A DNA stretch of 20,559 bases from Haplomitrium mnioides (lineage: Eukaryota > Marchantiophyta > Haplomitriopsida > Calobryales). The notes under the pieces were generated by a model. The model was given only the letters and a program-made list of their open reading frames with translations, was not told the origin of the DNA and searched no databases. Shown here piece after piece: positions 1 through 9,106 of this stretch; position 1 is the stretch's first letter; each line of letters begins with the position of its first letter. The stretch lies in assembly GCA_049999725.1 (NCBI GenBank), contig JBNGIS010012067.1:1-20559 (forward strand), read 5' to 3'. A program made the position numbers and the translations under genes.

Positions 1-743
1 ACTCACTCTTCTTATGTTGGCACTCAACTCATTCATTCAGAACCAGTCCACATTCATCACACCCAGCATTCGTGTAATTCCTTCCATATATTCCAAAGGT
101 CCAGATTTGGGACCCTGCCACCTTATGTGTGCTTGGGGCAGAATAGGTGTTGGTGACCTGCACCACTTGAGCAATACAACAAGACTAGACTCCCCCTCTA
201 AGGGTTGTCTCAGAGCTGAAACAGATGATCCTAACTATCCTAATGTGATCTAATTCCTAACTATGCAAAAGGATTAGGGACAAAGAGCATTCACCCCCAA
301 GATACCAGAACTTGTGTCGAGGGATGGGACTCCCCCTCCAAGGTTGTTCCCAGAGTCTGCTCAACTATCCCGATGCCTTCTAATCTAATAAGTCACTAGG
401 ACACAAAGAAAAAGGGAAATCTAGCTATATAGATATAGACAAACGATTTACACACTATATGCAAGAGAGAACAGAGTCCTTTAAGGCCCTCTGGATTTCT
501 ACAAGATAATACTTCCCTTATGAGTCCCGCTGCCTTACAACTGCAGCCTAGCAACCCACACACCCTCCTCTCCAGATAGTTTTTTAACTTCCCTCGCGAG
601 AAGCCATGCTTTTACTTCCTCAAGCTAGGAAGAGAGTTTCTTTGACTTCCACCTCTGGAAGATAGCTTTCCTAGCTGCATGTAGCTCACTCCACCCCCGA
701 GCCTCGATAGGTCTTACTATGCAATGCACTGGCACTAGCACAG

Positions 744-758
744 CCCCCCCCCCCCCCC
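744..758. repeat. Poly-C tract (15 C) in left LTR
   Basis: Fifteen consecutive C on plus. The equivalent site in the right copy (about 18852-18860) has only AAGGGGCT, so the run has expanded here or is a sequencing artefact. It lies 34 bases from the N gap. Confidence 0.9.
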
Positions 759-792
759 TTCTCAGCTCCACTCTAAGAATTACACCAGAGTG

Positions 793-892
793 NNNNNNNN
801 NNNNNNNNNNNNNNNNNNNNNNNNNNNNNNNNNNNNNNNNNNNNNNNNNNNNNNNNNNNNNNNNNNNNNNNNNNNNNNNNNNNNNNNNNNNN
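793..892. other. Assembly gap, 100 N
   Basis: Exactly 100 N, a common placeholder for a gap of unknown size. Open frames spanning it are meaningless. The flanks (ACACCAGAGTG and GAACACTCTGGG) match a stretch of the right copy at about 18808-18838 in which only about 6 bases separate the two sides. Confidence 0.98.
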
Positions 893-3313
893 GAACACTC
901 TGGGCTGATACCTGCGTACAAGGAACGGCAGAGACAACCCCAAGCTCCTCACTTGGCAGCCTCTCTCGAAGTCATAATTGGGACTCCCACCCCAGCCGCC
1001 CCTCGTTGCAATTTCCTTGTCTTCAGATCGTGATGCTCCTACACAGATAATGCAGAGACGACCCCAAGTCCTTCCATGGTGGCCTCTCCCGAAGTCTTAG
1101 CCAGCCAGAATCCAATCGAGACCCCGTATAAGTCCCCTTCCGCTCTGGTCCACCGACAATGATGAGATCACCTGGATTGCCTGAGCATCCAGAGCTCCTC
1201 GCTCTGCAATCCTCGACGCCCCTCTAATCCTCCTCTGAATCCCCATGGCTCCCTAGAGCGAGTACCCCTGCTTCACGTGGTCTTGTCAGTGAATTCTCAT
1301 TCTAGCCCCCCTTTGTTGCGATTCCCCTTAGCGTGCAGTCGTCTCGCGCCCTGAGGTTGCCCGTGCATCAACCTGGAAGAATTCGAAGGTCGCCAAGGTA
1401 TACTCCCCTTGCAAGCGCTGAACTCGCGAGCCCGATCCCAAGAAAGGTCATTAATCTCGTTAGCTCCCTGGAGCTGGGAGGTGACGACGCGTGGCGTTTG
1501 CCCATTAATCCCGCTACAACCGACAAGTAGCGCGTGCCGCGTGTCCCGTGATGATGAAAGTACAACGGTAACATCAATGGGGAGTTCGAGGAATCTTGCG
1601 GTTGAGATTTTGTAGATTCTCGCGGTTGAGTCCGAAGGGGTCTTCAAAACAGAGTTCCGAAGTGCCCCGCAGAACCCAGTCCACGAAATCTCCAAATATG
1701 CCCTCGCAGATCCTAAGTCACCCTTCTTTCGCTACATCACCCGCTGCACTGCCGTCCGACGCCACCCCGCAAGGGGGTAGGCTGACCGTCGCGCTTACTC
1801 TCCCTTCCGTGGTTGACTCGCTCTTTGTCCGAGGTCCGATGAGCCTTTCTCCTGCTGCCGCGTGTCCCGTGAACTGCTGCGGGGTCCCTAGAATTGCCAC
1901 GTCGTCCGAAGGCCGCCATCTGACACCGCCTCGTAGAGGGGTAGACGGACCATCGGCTGATCTAATTCCGAGGTTGACCCATGGAACTCCTTCATTGGTC
2001 CACGTTATTCGCGGCCCTCCGCGGACTCCCTGCGCTTGCCGATTAAGAACTTGTGCCGGTTGTCACTGTTTCGCCCTTCCATCGAGATAAGAACGATGCG
2101 TGCGCCTGAGGCTCCCTTTGTTACCTTATTTGAAAGCTCAATATAGGAACTACCAGGCCCTTTGTCCCTTTGTTGAACTTTCAGATGCTGCGGTCGGACC
2201 CCATCAAACTTTCGCCCTTGGTCATGCCAAAGCTATGTTGAATCACCCCTTCGGCGTGGGCTTGCTCCTCCGTTGGTCGGACTTGCGTTAAATCCTCTTT
2301 CCGGCTCAGCCTTCTCCTTGTTGGTCGGTTGGTGATGGATCACCCTTTTGGCTTCATCGGAACTCCCCTTCTCGGATCTCCGATAGATCACCCTTTCGTT
2401 CTCCTTCGGCCAGACCCTCGATATGTCACTGCTTTGGGCCCTCTTCCTTGCTCCCCTATTGGATTCCTCGCGGATCCGTCTTAACCAGACTCCCCACGTC
2501 GTAAGATGGATTGGAACCCTGCTAAGCGGGCTCCCTACTTAGGGAGGCGCCTGTCCGCAGATTCGCGGGCCTCCTGGTGCCGCCACATCATCCGTGAAAT
2601 CCCGCGAAGTGCTTCGGAGACGCCACGTTTCCGTGGAATCTCGTGGGGCCTTACGAGGACTCCACCTTTCCGCTCGGATTTGCGGACTCAAATGGAAGGA
2701 ATCAATCATCCCTTGTAGGGTGCGCTCTTGCTTGCGGGATCAAGGCGTCCCTCTTCCCTGGCCTTGCTTGCCCTCGTGACGATCTCACCTTCTCATTTCT
2801 CTCCTTGAACCTTGCTTCCCGATTTGTGGTCATTGCAAGACCCTCGCGATCTGCCTTTCTTCGGAGTGCCCTCGGATTTCGTCGTTGTGGATCTGTTCCT
2901 CTTCCTCCTGCGATTGCTTCGCCACAGGTGGCTGCTCTCTTCCTTCTCCCCAGGCTCCGATCTCCGCATTCTCCTAAGGCCCACGGATTCTCGCTGGCCT
3001 GCTTCGAATTTTGAAATGTGACCCCTCCTCTAGCTAGCGATCCTGGTTCCTTCCTCCTCTCTTCCACCATGATCATGTTTCCCTCCCAGAACTCATGCGC
3101 CCTGCTCTTAGTAGTTGTTTGAGGGTACTTCGTGGCTCCTGAGAGGCCCTGACACTTGCCAAGGCTTATTGTATCGCTGATGCTTCTGATTTCGTGAATA
3201 TTACGTGAGTGCTCCAAAGCACCAGCTGGCATAAATGTATCAAAACTTTCATGATTACGAGTCTTAGCAAGGCGTTTTAATTATCCTAAAATCCTAAACC
3301 TCAGGTAACTCTT

Positions 3314-3897
3314 TTGTTGGAAACTTTTGATTTCAAAATGTTTCTGCAACAACATCCCTCTCTGGTTCAAAGGATACATGATATTACCTATAATCAACAA
3401 TTCAAGTTCCAGTTGAATGATTCCAATGCAAACATTTGGAGCAAACAATTTTCAACTCGTGAATTTTGGTTGCCTCTAGATGGTATTTGTCAACTCAAGT
3501 GCCTACCTAAAGTGGACAGAGAAATTTTGAGTTCAATGTTGATTCTTCTTAAGGCATATTCTAAAATCAAAAGATCTCAAAGGGAAGAAAGAGAAGTTGA
3601 TGCCGAGAAAGTTGCCTTTGCAATAAGGGACAATATAAGTGAGAACTATTACAAGTTCTTTAGAGATTCTGATATTCAATGGTGGAATGATTTTTTTTTC
3701 TTTCCCAACAAGAAATTGAGACCTACATCCTTGAAAAAAAAAGACGAAGACTCGAAGTAGAATTTACCGTTCCACCTTCACAACCATCAAACACTTGTAA
3801 TGATTATCAAAATATTAGAAGAAGATACTCTAGTTTAGCAAATACTTTTTATACAACGAGCAATCTGTTAGAGGCACATCCCTTCAAAGTTACATAA
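3314..3897 (+). pseudogene. C-terminal part of a DUF7869-like protein (decayed)
   Basis: An open frame from 3314 (first ATG at 3338) runs 148 codons. It contains a stretch reading QFKFQLND..ANIWSKQFSTREFWLPLDGICQLKCLP. This resembles the K-Q-Y/F-S-T...W.P.DG...L pattern that I recall after the core of DUF7869-type proteins of plants and animals. At the poly-T/poly-A stretches near 3690-3740 the likely reading frame shifts, and a coherent charged frame (QQEIETYILEKKRRRLEVEF) continues to a TAA at 3895-3897. The start is not defined and there is no obvious promoter. The rest of the protein lies on the opposite strand next door (3868-4260), so this is a rearranged fragment. The family function is unknown; the assignment is from motif memory. 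Confidence 0.35.
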
Positions 3898-4260
3898 TAT
3901 TTTGTTAAGCACAATAACTGTCAAACTAGAATCACTTCTCAAGTTTCCGTATGTAAAGAAGATCCTCGAAGAAAGTGCATGATTGAATATTAAGGCACCA
4001 ACATTATCCACATCTACCAAACAATCTTTGTCAATGTTTTTTGGTGGCAAAGGCTAGTGTGAAATAGCAGTTTTCTTCTAATCCATTCCATCAATGACAA
4101 TTCCCAAGTATTTTTGACCATCAGCATAACATTTTCTTGGATGGTTTGTAAGTTTTGTTCTTTCTTTCATTTGATGGTCATGATGAAGAAACAATTGGCA
4201 ATTATATTTGATTTCATCATCACAAAGCACAAAAGACATAAAAGTAGTTAAGCAAAACAT
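3868..4260 (-). pseudogene. Core segment of a DUF7869-like domain (decayed)
   Basis: The minus strand gives RKCYADGQKYLGIVIDGMD, an in-frame TAG, KKTAISH, a second TAG, then PPKNIDKDCLVDVDNVGALI and SDSSLTVIVLNKIL. The order Y-L-x-I-(V/I)-DGMDQ-KKT, then a short loop, then G.L.(F/H), then N/S-L-T...L..IL is the hallmark I know for DUF7869. A TAG sits exactly where the family has Q (CAG). The fragment is in the opposite orientation to the probable C-terminal part at 3314-3897, so an inversion or two insertions separated them. No complete gene remains. The function of the domain is not known. It is often found in multi-copy, transposon-like proteins, so a mobile-element origin is plausible but not shown. 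Confidence 0.45.
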
Positions 4261-5050
4261 ATATCGATGTTTGGAACTTCAAAAGACAACCTCATATGCT
4301 AAAAATATTCAAATCATCCTAAACAAATGTTTGGATTGGTAGAAGTGAAACTTTTTTAAAAGATAAAAAATAAATTGTAGGGAATTTAAATAAAGGAAAA
4401 TTTGTTTGACTTAAAATAAAAAAAAGTTTTAAAAAGAGAAAAACAAGATTTGCTAACAAAGGAACACAAACTGGAACTATGGTTTCAAAGGTAGCTTGGA
4501 CTCTTTGTTTGCAAAAGATAAAAAAGAACAGAACACATCTTATGCGTGCATAAAATGAGTGGAGACAACAATTGATCATATGTACGTATAAAACCAAAGC
4601 AACAACATTAATGTCATGGCTTGCTTTGATTGTTGTTGCGACTAGTTTTAAAAGAAACAAGAACAAATCCTATGCATCATAGGATTTGCAAACAACAAAA
4701 ACGGTTCTTGCTATTGTTTTTCTTGCAAAGAGCTCTTAATTTAAAGCAACAAAAGAAAAACTTGTTGCAAGGCTAAAGTCACCACTCAGAATTAGATTCA
4801 TTTCTTTGCTTTATTAAATTATAGACAAGGTTTGGATTCAAACTAAAAACAACATACCCTAAATGAGCATAGACTCTCTTCTCACAACTCAAGTTGCTAA
4901 GAATTATTCAAATGATGAGGTACTTCTTGAGGATTGGGAGAATTGCACCATTTTGAAATAAAATCTTAATCAATATCTCAAATATTAGGAAATGTTTTTT
5001 TGTAACACAATCGGTGCCATTGGCGATAACTCCAACGAAATATTGATTGA
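4261..5050. other. AT-rich stretch without recognisable gene
   Basis: No convincing coding frame on either strand. The 115-codon minus frame at 4319-4666 is Phe/Leu/Val-rich because of A-rich plus-strand sequence. Degenerate short repeats of the type CTTATGCGTGCATAA, CATATGTACGTATAA and CCTATGCATCATAGG occur at 4540-4690. They look like worn relatives of the palindromic minisatellite seen elsewhere in the window. Confidence 0.6.
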
Positions 5051-5438
5051 TTAAGATTCTTTACTAGAATCATTTTTCAAACTATCATCTGAAGACTTCT
5101 CCAAAAGAATTTGGTTTGTTTCAGATTTCCCAATTTTATTGCGAGGTCCAACTTGAATTGAAGTCACTTGTTGTTTGAGTGGTGCTATCAAGGACAACAA
5201 TTCACCTTCAAATTGAAACCGCAACAGATTGTATGCTTTTTGTGTTTTTGACAAACATAATTTGATCATGAATATTGAGGTCTTCATCAGATGAGGATGA
5301 AGAAAGGTCCACAACCGTCTGTAAATTTTGAGTTAAACAGCTTTCTGTTGGTCTATTGGAGTAGTCAAAAGAAATATTCAACTTTGACCGCTTGATCGGC
5401 AACAAAGATCTTGTGCTTGTAGAAGTTTGTTTCTTCAA
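5051..5438 (-). pseudogene. Ser/Asp-rich protein fragment, unidentified
   Basis: Two overlapping minus frames (5438-5208 and 5314-5051) look like one coding sequence with a single frameshift near 5215-5310. The first half has a basic start (KKQTSTSTRSLLPIKRSK) and an acidic serine run (VVDLSSSSSDEDLNIHDQ). The second half reads LLRFQFEGELLSLIAPLKQQ and ends SSDDSLKNDSSKES before the stop. Such a composition suggests a linker or C-terminal tail of a nuclear or transposon protein. I do not recognise the family. Upstream (5440-5590) the sequence becomes a minisatellite, so the remainder of the gene is missing or lies beyond it. Confidence 0.35.
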
Positions 5439-5439
5439 T

Positions 5440-5590
5440 TCTTTGCGAGCACTGGGTTCCTTCTTTTATCATTTGCGCACAAGTTGTTCACTCCTTAATC
5501 CTATGCGCGTGTTGGGTTCACTCCATGACCATATGGGCGCATACGATTTAATCTATGATTCTATGTGCGCAAAGGGTTCACCATCTCGAT
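5440..5590 (+). repeat. 30-bp minisatellite, about 5 units
   Basis: Units of about 30 bp begin at TTGCGAGCAC, TTGCGCACAA, ATGCGCGTGT, ATGGGCGCAT and ATGTGCGCAA, each followed by a GGTTCA-CTCC-like segment. The period is a multiple of three, so it stays open in the frame that leads into the methyltransferase gene. This is why a frame opens at 5392. I read the array as upstream or intronic sequence, not protein. Confidence 0.7.
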
Positions 5591-5976
5591 CTTCTCGGGC
5601 GAAGCTATGCGATTCAATAGAAGCCATCTTTTTTCCCAATATATTCGCCATTACACTTGATGCTTTTGGTAGTCCATCACTTACCTCCAAAGAATTGCGA
5701 TTTGAATACTATGATTGGCTAGTTAATTGTGGGTCCTTGAAAGACCCTAATCAACACCTTTACCTTTTTGCTAGTGAAGATGAGAAATTTAACCTCTGCC
5801 TTGTTGTCCAAAAAACAATGATTAGAGAGGGACAACGAGCAAACATTGGGTTGCTTATGCAGTCACAAGATGCCACTACCCAGTACAAGGCCTCTTGCAA
5901 ACAATTTAGCTTTTTAGAGTTGAACGAGAGGGACGTTTTTGTCAAGCATCTACAGATGGCTAAGAAAGACGACAAG
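5560..5976 (+). pseudogene. Exon 1 of the methyltransferase gene (5' end uncertain)
   Basis: Open in one frame, with coding-like composition from about 5620 (IFAITLDAFGSPSL, later LRFEYYDWLVNCGSLKDP and KQFSFLELNERDVFVKHLQM). It ends at GACAAG followed by GTAAGA, a strong plant donor site at 5977. The reading frame ends on a complete codon and resumes in frame at 6253. The start is unclear. The frame is open from 5392, but 5440-5590 is minisatellite. A possible acceptor (CAATAG) lies near 5620, so a further upstream exon may exist. No domain was recognised. Confidence 0.5.
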
Positions 5977-6252
5977 GTAAGATTTCAAAACCCTTCTTTA
6001 TTTGTTTTATGTTTGTACTAACTTGGAACTCAATGCACACATGGGCTTCTGAGTCCATGCGCGCATAGGCTTCTGAGTCCATATGCTCATGGACCTGAGA
6101 GTCCATACGTGCTTGGACCTAGGGGTCTATGCTTGCATAGACTCTCTAGTTCTTTTAGCTTATACTAAATGTCTTGTACATTTTTACTCATTATAAACAC
6201 TTGGAAACTTTTTGTTTCACATGTTTGATGGCTTTGTTATTTTGATTTTTAG
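5977..6252 (+). other. Intron 1 (phase 0) with 24-bp minisatellite
   Basis: Bounded by GTAAGATTTC and TTGATTTTTAG. It carries about five units at 6025-6150 of the form GAGTCCATGCGCGCATAGGCTTCT, period 24. The exons join in frame without changing the codon register, which supports a real intron. Confidence 0.6.
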
Positions 6253-7721
6253 TTGAAAAAAGTTTTGGCGGACTTTGTGGATGGCTACCAAGACATGAAA
6301 CGTGTCGAACGTGATTTTATCAAGATGGCCATCAACATTAAGCTGCTGAAGCCCAAGTAGGATGCCCACATTCAGCAGCTTGTGGTGCATCCAAGCGTGG
6401 CCACCATTTTAATTGCAGCAACACCAGGACCATCAATTGCAAAAAAGAGAAAGGCGGTGGAGTTAGTTGAGGCTCCAAAAAAGAAGAAACAGGCCGTCCC
6501 AAAGAAGAACCCTATTCCACCTGCAATTATTGAGGAGGAGCCAACTCCCTCCCAATCTCCAACAAGGTCCTCTTTTGCTGCCCTTTTGTCTTCAACATTG
6601 AGTAGCTCAGAGGAGGAAACAGAGCCAGAGCCAGTTCAGGCTCCAACATTAAGAGCAAAAAGGCAATCACATAATGGGATGCAAACCTTTCAAGAGCAAG
6701 AGCAAGTGGACCCTCAAACAGTGTATGAGGAAGACAAAAATAAAATCAAGGAGCTTGAAATCCAGTGATGCAGATTTTGAGAAGAAACGATTACAATTCG
6801 GCTAGAAAATTTAAATCTTCCAAAACCTAGAATGGACAATTAGGGGCCATTTCAGATTAGGAGGTTGAATGAAGACTTCATTGAGCTTTTAGCGCAGAGA
6901 ATGCTCACCAACAAATATGGGCACAATTTATTTATTGTTGTTGTTGATCCGAAGTGCGGGTTGAAGGATAAGTCAGAGTTTGATCTAAGGAAACCTCACA
7001 AGTATTGATACAAGATTACAAGAAGCAATCACAGTGCTGTAGCAAGGCAGCTTCTTATTACGAAATACAAAGCAAATAATCTTATGCTTTTGCTCTACAA
7101 CTCCTATGTTTACGTGGGTCTAACACCAATATAGGCCTATATATTTACAACAGATGACAATTATGACCAAAGGTACCGATTGGAAATGACATTGATTCAG
7201 AGAATCGAATATTGGCATCAAAGATTCGTGGACAGTGGGATGGTTTCATCTCAGAAATTAAAAAGAGAGTTAATGTTGGAGACCTTGGAGATCAAACCCA
7301 AGTCGGCTCTTGAGAAGACAGTCACTTCTCTATACAATTGGTTCCAGTTGGCATTCTGAAGTGGTGAGCTCTTGGATTCACAATAGAGCATTTTTTCTAT
7401 GTGGGAGAAGAATACAGTGAAGGGTTAGAAGCCAAAGGCCAAGGGATCACTAAGAATGGAGAAGATAAAGTGGACACCTTGGAGGTCTCTTAAAGGTCTT
7501 TTCAATGAAGTTAAAATATATTTTTTGAAACACGTGGAAGCCAAAGAGCTTTCAATTGAAGAAATGTCTTGTGAGAGAGACATAAAATTTTGGCAATCAT
7601 GGTAAAGTCTTTGTGCTCCAAAATTTATTGCAGCTCTTGGGAAGAAGCAAGAGAGAAGTACCCTCTCCACACCGAGGAGTCAAAGATGACTGCATTTTAC
7701 TCCAATTTTGAGAAGCTTTTG
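6253..7721 (+). pseudogene. Exon 2: NLS-like linker and ParB-like region
   Basis: Starts LKKVLADFVDGYQDMKRVERDF, then a TAG at 6358, then basic clusters (IAKKRKAVELVEAPKKKKQ) and an acidic Pro/Glu/Ser linker to about 6770. From 6848 it reads GPFQIRRLNEDFIELLAQRM, NLFIVVVDPKCG, then SNHSAVARQLL, then QRYRLEMTLIQRIEYWHQRF. A first element of I..L...F...L..R, a strand VVVDP and a later G/S-N-H-S-x-x-A-R box match the ParB/Srx fold pattern, which in bacteria and phages is often fused to N4/N6 methyltransferases. The exon is broken by several TAG/TGA codons and a shift near 7370-7590, and ends at CTTTTG followed by GTAAGT. The ParB call is tentative. Confidence 0.5.
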
Positions 7722-8449
7722 GTAAGTTTGTTTGTCCATTGTACGTTTATTTCTCTAGAGTTGCATTCAATTTTTTGTAAATTGTCTTTTGTTAGAATAA
7801 AAATGATTCAAAGTTCATGCACATATGGACTAAGTCTGTGCGCGCAAAGACTCTATAGTTTGGGGCCCTTGGACTATCAAGTCCATGCGTGCATGGACTC
7901 CTTAGTCTAGGATTGCAAGGGACTCTCTAGTCCCTGCGCGCTTGAACCAGCAAGCCCATGTGCGCATGAACATTGAAGTCCATGCACGTATGGACATTGA
8001 AGTCTCGGTGCGCTTGGACTTTGAAGTCCATGCGCACATGGACTTTGAAGTCCATGCATCCTTGGACATTAAATTCCTTACGCGTTTGGACATTGAAGTC
8101 CATGCGTGCATAGACATTAAAGTTTATGCACGCATGGACATTGAAGTCTTGGCGCGCTCTTGAACATTGAAGTCCATGTGCGCATGGGCATTGGAGTCCA
8201 AGCGCTCAAGGATATTGAAGGTCTTGCGCGCTTGGCCATTGAAGTCCATGCACCCATGGATATTGAAGTCCAAGAGCGTCTGAACTTTAATGTCCATCCG
8301 CGTATGGACTTCAATGTCCAAACGTGTTTGGACTTCAAAGTCAATCTTAGTTTGGACTCCATGGTGTATGCTCAAATTGTTTTCCTCTCTAAAGTCTAAA
8401 CCTATTTTTGTTGTGTCCTCTTATTGTTTTCTATTTTTACTGCATATAG
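7722..8449 (+). other. Intron 2 (phase 0) filled by 24-bp palindromic minisatellite
   Basis: Donor GTAAGTTTG after CTTTTG at 7721; acceptor TGCATATAG ending at 8449. Most of it (about 7810-8395) is the minisatellite array listed separately. Confidence 0.6.
7810..8395. repeat. 24-bp palindromic minisatellite, about 23 units
   Basis: The unit is close to AGTCCATGCGCGCATGGACATTGA, with AGTC recurring every 24 bases (8001, 8025, 8049 and so on). TCCATGCGCGCATGGA is a perfect palindrome and GGACTTTGAAGTCC nearly one, so each strand can fold into alternating hairpins. The 24-bp period equals eight codons and the sequence is nearly self-complementary. Long frames therefore stay open on both strands (7902-8399) and encode an eight-residue repeat such as MDIEVHAR. 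These are by-products, not genes. Confidence 0.95.
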
Positions 8450-8977
8450 GGGGACAAAACTTTTAAACGACAGTTTGCCAAAAATTTGACAGCAACTGCC
8501 AAAGGGCAAAAAAGATCGAGGGTCGAAGAAGCCTTAGAAGATCAAGACCATGCTCCAACACTTGTTTCCTACCCTCTTGCTTTTTTGCATCATTGCTAGA
8601 AAGCTAAAGAGTGGAAATCAAAGGAGCACAATGATGATGTTGATCTTCTCACTGATAGAGTTCTAAGAGACAAAGATGAGAACTCAGTGTCCTTCATTGA
8701 TGGACCCAACATGGCATATTACCAAGTCCACGGGGGAGGCAAATGCTCATCAATTGAAGGGATTTGTAAAACCTAGATGTTTCACTTTGGCAATTGCAGA
8801 TATTCTTTACGATTACAACTTTAACGAATGCAAGTGCAATGATTTTGAACCTTTTTCTAGAGATGGTATTTTGATATGGTTTCTCTTTTTGTGGCAATCA
8901 TGACTTTGGATTTTTGGTCTTTTGTAGTAATACATTCTTTGCAACAATTTGGCATCGCCAAGGATGCTCTTTTGGAG
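8450..8977 (+). pseudogene. Exon 3: N-terminal half of methyltransferase domain with catalytic-type motif
   Basis: Begins GDKTFKRQFAKNLTATAKGQ. It has a TAG at HC*KAKEW, runs to about 8720, then shifts by one frame. The shifted frame reads LKGFVKPRCFTLAIADILYDYN, corresponding to the (D/N/S)-P-P-Y-like catalytic region that precedes the SAM motif in the beta-type order. Here the position expected to be Pro is Leu. After another shift near 8870 the frame continues DFWSFVVIHSLQQFGIAKDA to GAG followed by GTTTGA. The residue calls are clear; the functional assignment is by family analogy. Confidence 0.5.
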
Positions 8978-9106
8978 GTTTGATGTACCATCAACCACAA
9001 CATCTAGTATATTTTCTTTAATTTTTTTGATTTTTTAGTTTACCTTTTTTAGTTTTCCTACAGTAGTTTCAAGTGTCTGATTTGTTTGTTTTTCTTACTA
9101 CTATAG
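8978..9106 (+). other. Intron 3
   Basis: Donor GTTTGA (weak), pyrimidine-rich 3' end, acceptor ACTATAG. The same acceptor position is used in the right copy (TTTTTACAG at 20459-20460 on minus), with a similar TTTGTTTGTTTTTCTT tract. No minisatellite here. Confidence 0.6.

Larger units (their letters stand above)
1..3235 (-). mobile_element. Long-LTR retroelement, left copy (5' LTR and leader, inverted, cut by window edge)
   Basis: The reverse complement of this segment aligns by eye with 15840-19610 over nearly its whole length. Shared landmarks include the stretch around 3205-3230 (TGCTTTGGAGCA type), the leader block with GGGGGAGTC motifs at 185-340, and the block at 540-700 matching 18940-19075. 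In element orientation it runs from about 3235 leftwards and continues past base 1, so the internal region is not seen beyond the leader. It is clearly more GC-rich than 3300-15800. It differs from the right copy by a damaged TATA box, fewer U3 minisatellite units, a long poly-G run and a 100-N gap. No superfamily can be assigned because no pol is present. Inference: an independent insertion of the same family, not a duplication with flanks, since the flanking sequences differ. Confidence 0.75.
313..3235 (-). repeat. Probable LTR of left copy (about 2.9 kb including gap)
   Basis: The boundaries are set by comparison with the right copy, where the LTR appears bounded by TGTGTCA and TGACACA. 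Here the 3' end is TCGACACA (plus-strand TGTGTCGA at 313-320). The 5' end is degraded to about ATGCCAGC near 3231-3235. Outside it (3236-3313) similarity to the right copy stops or is too weak to trust. A 176-codon open frame on minus (2702-3232) runs through the U3 5' end. The matching frame on the right is interrupted early, so I do not treat it as a gene, although a relic coding origin cannot be excluded. Confidence 0.5.

Noticed and set aside
625-1050. Frames crossing the N gap
   Set aside because: A large part of each translation is X from the 100-N placeholder, and the rest is LTR sequence.
1297-2090. Open frames of 132 and 164 codons in the left LTR
   Set aside because: They lie in GC-rich LTR sequence where stops are rare, several frames on both strands are open at once, and the frames are not preserved in the right copy.
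2702-3232. 176-codon minus frame as a real gene
   Set aside because: The corresponding right-copy frame stops early and the segment lies within the proposed LTR. Kept only as a possible coding relic.
4319-4666. 115-codon Phe/Leu-rich minus frame as a membrane protein
   Set aside because: The hydrophobicity is explained by A-rich plus-strand sequence; no matching neighbour frame or start context.
7902-8399. Four overlapping open frames on both strands with an eight-residue repeat
   Set aside because: They are produced by the 24-bp self-complementary minisatellite inside an intron; no start context, no non-repeat sequence.
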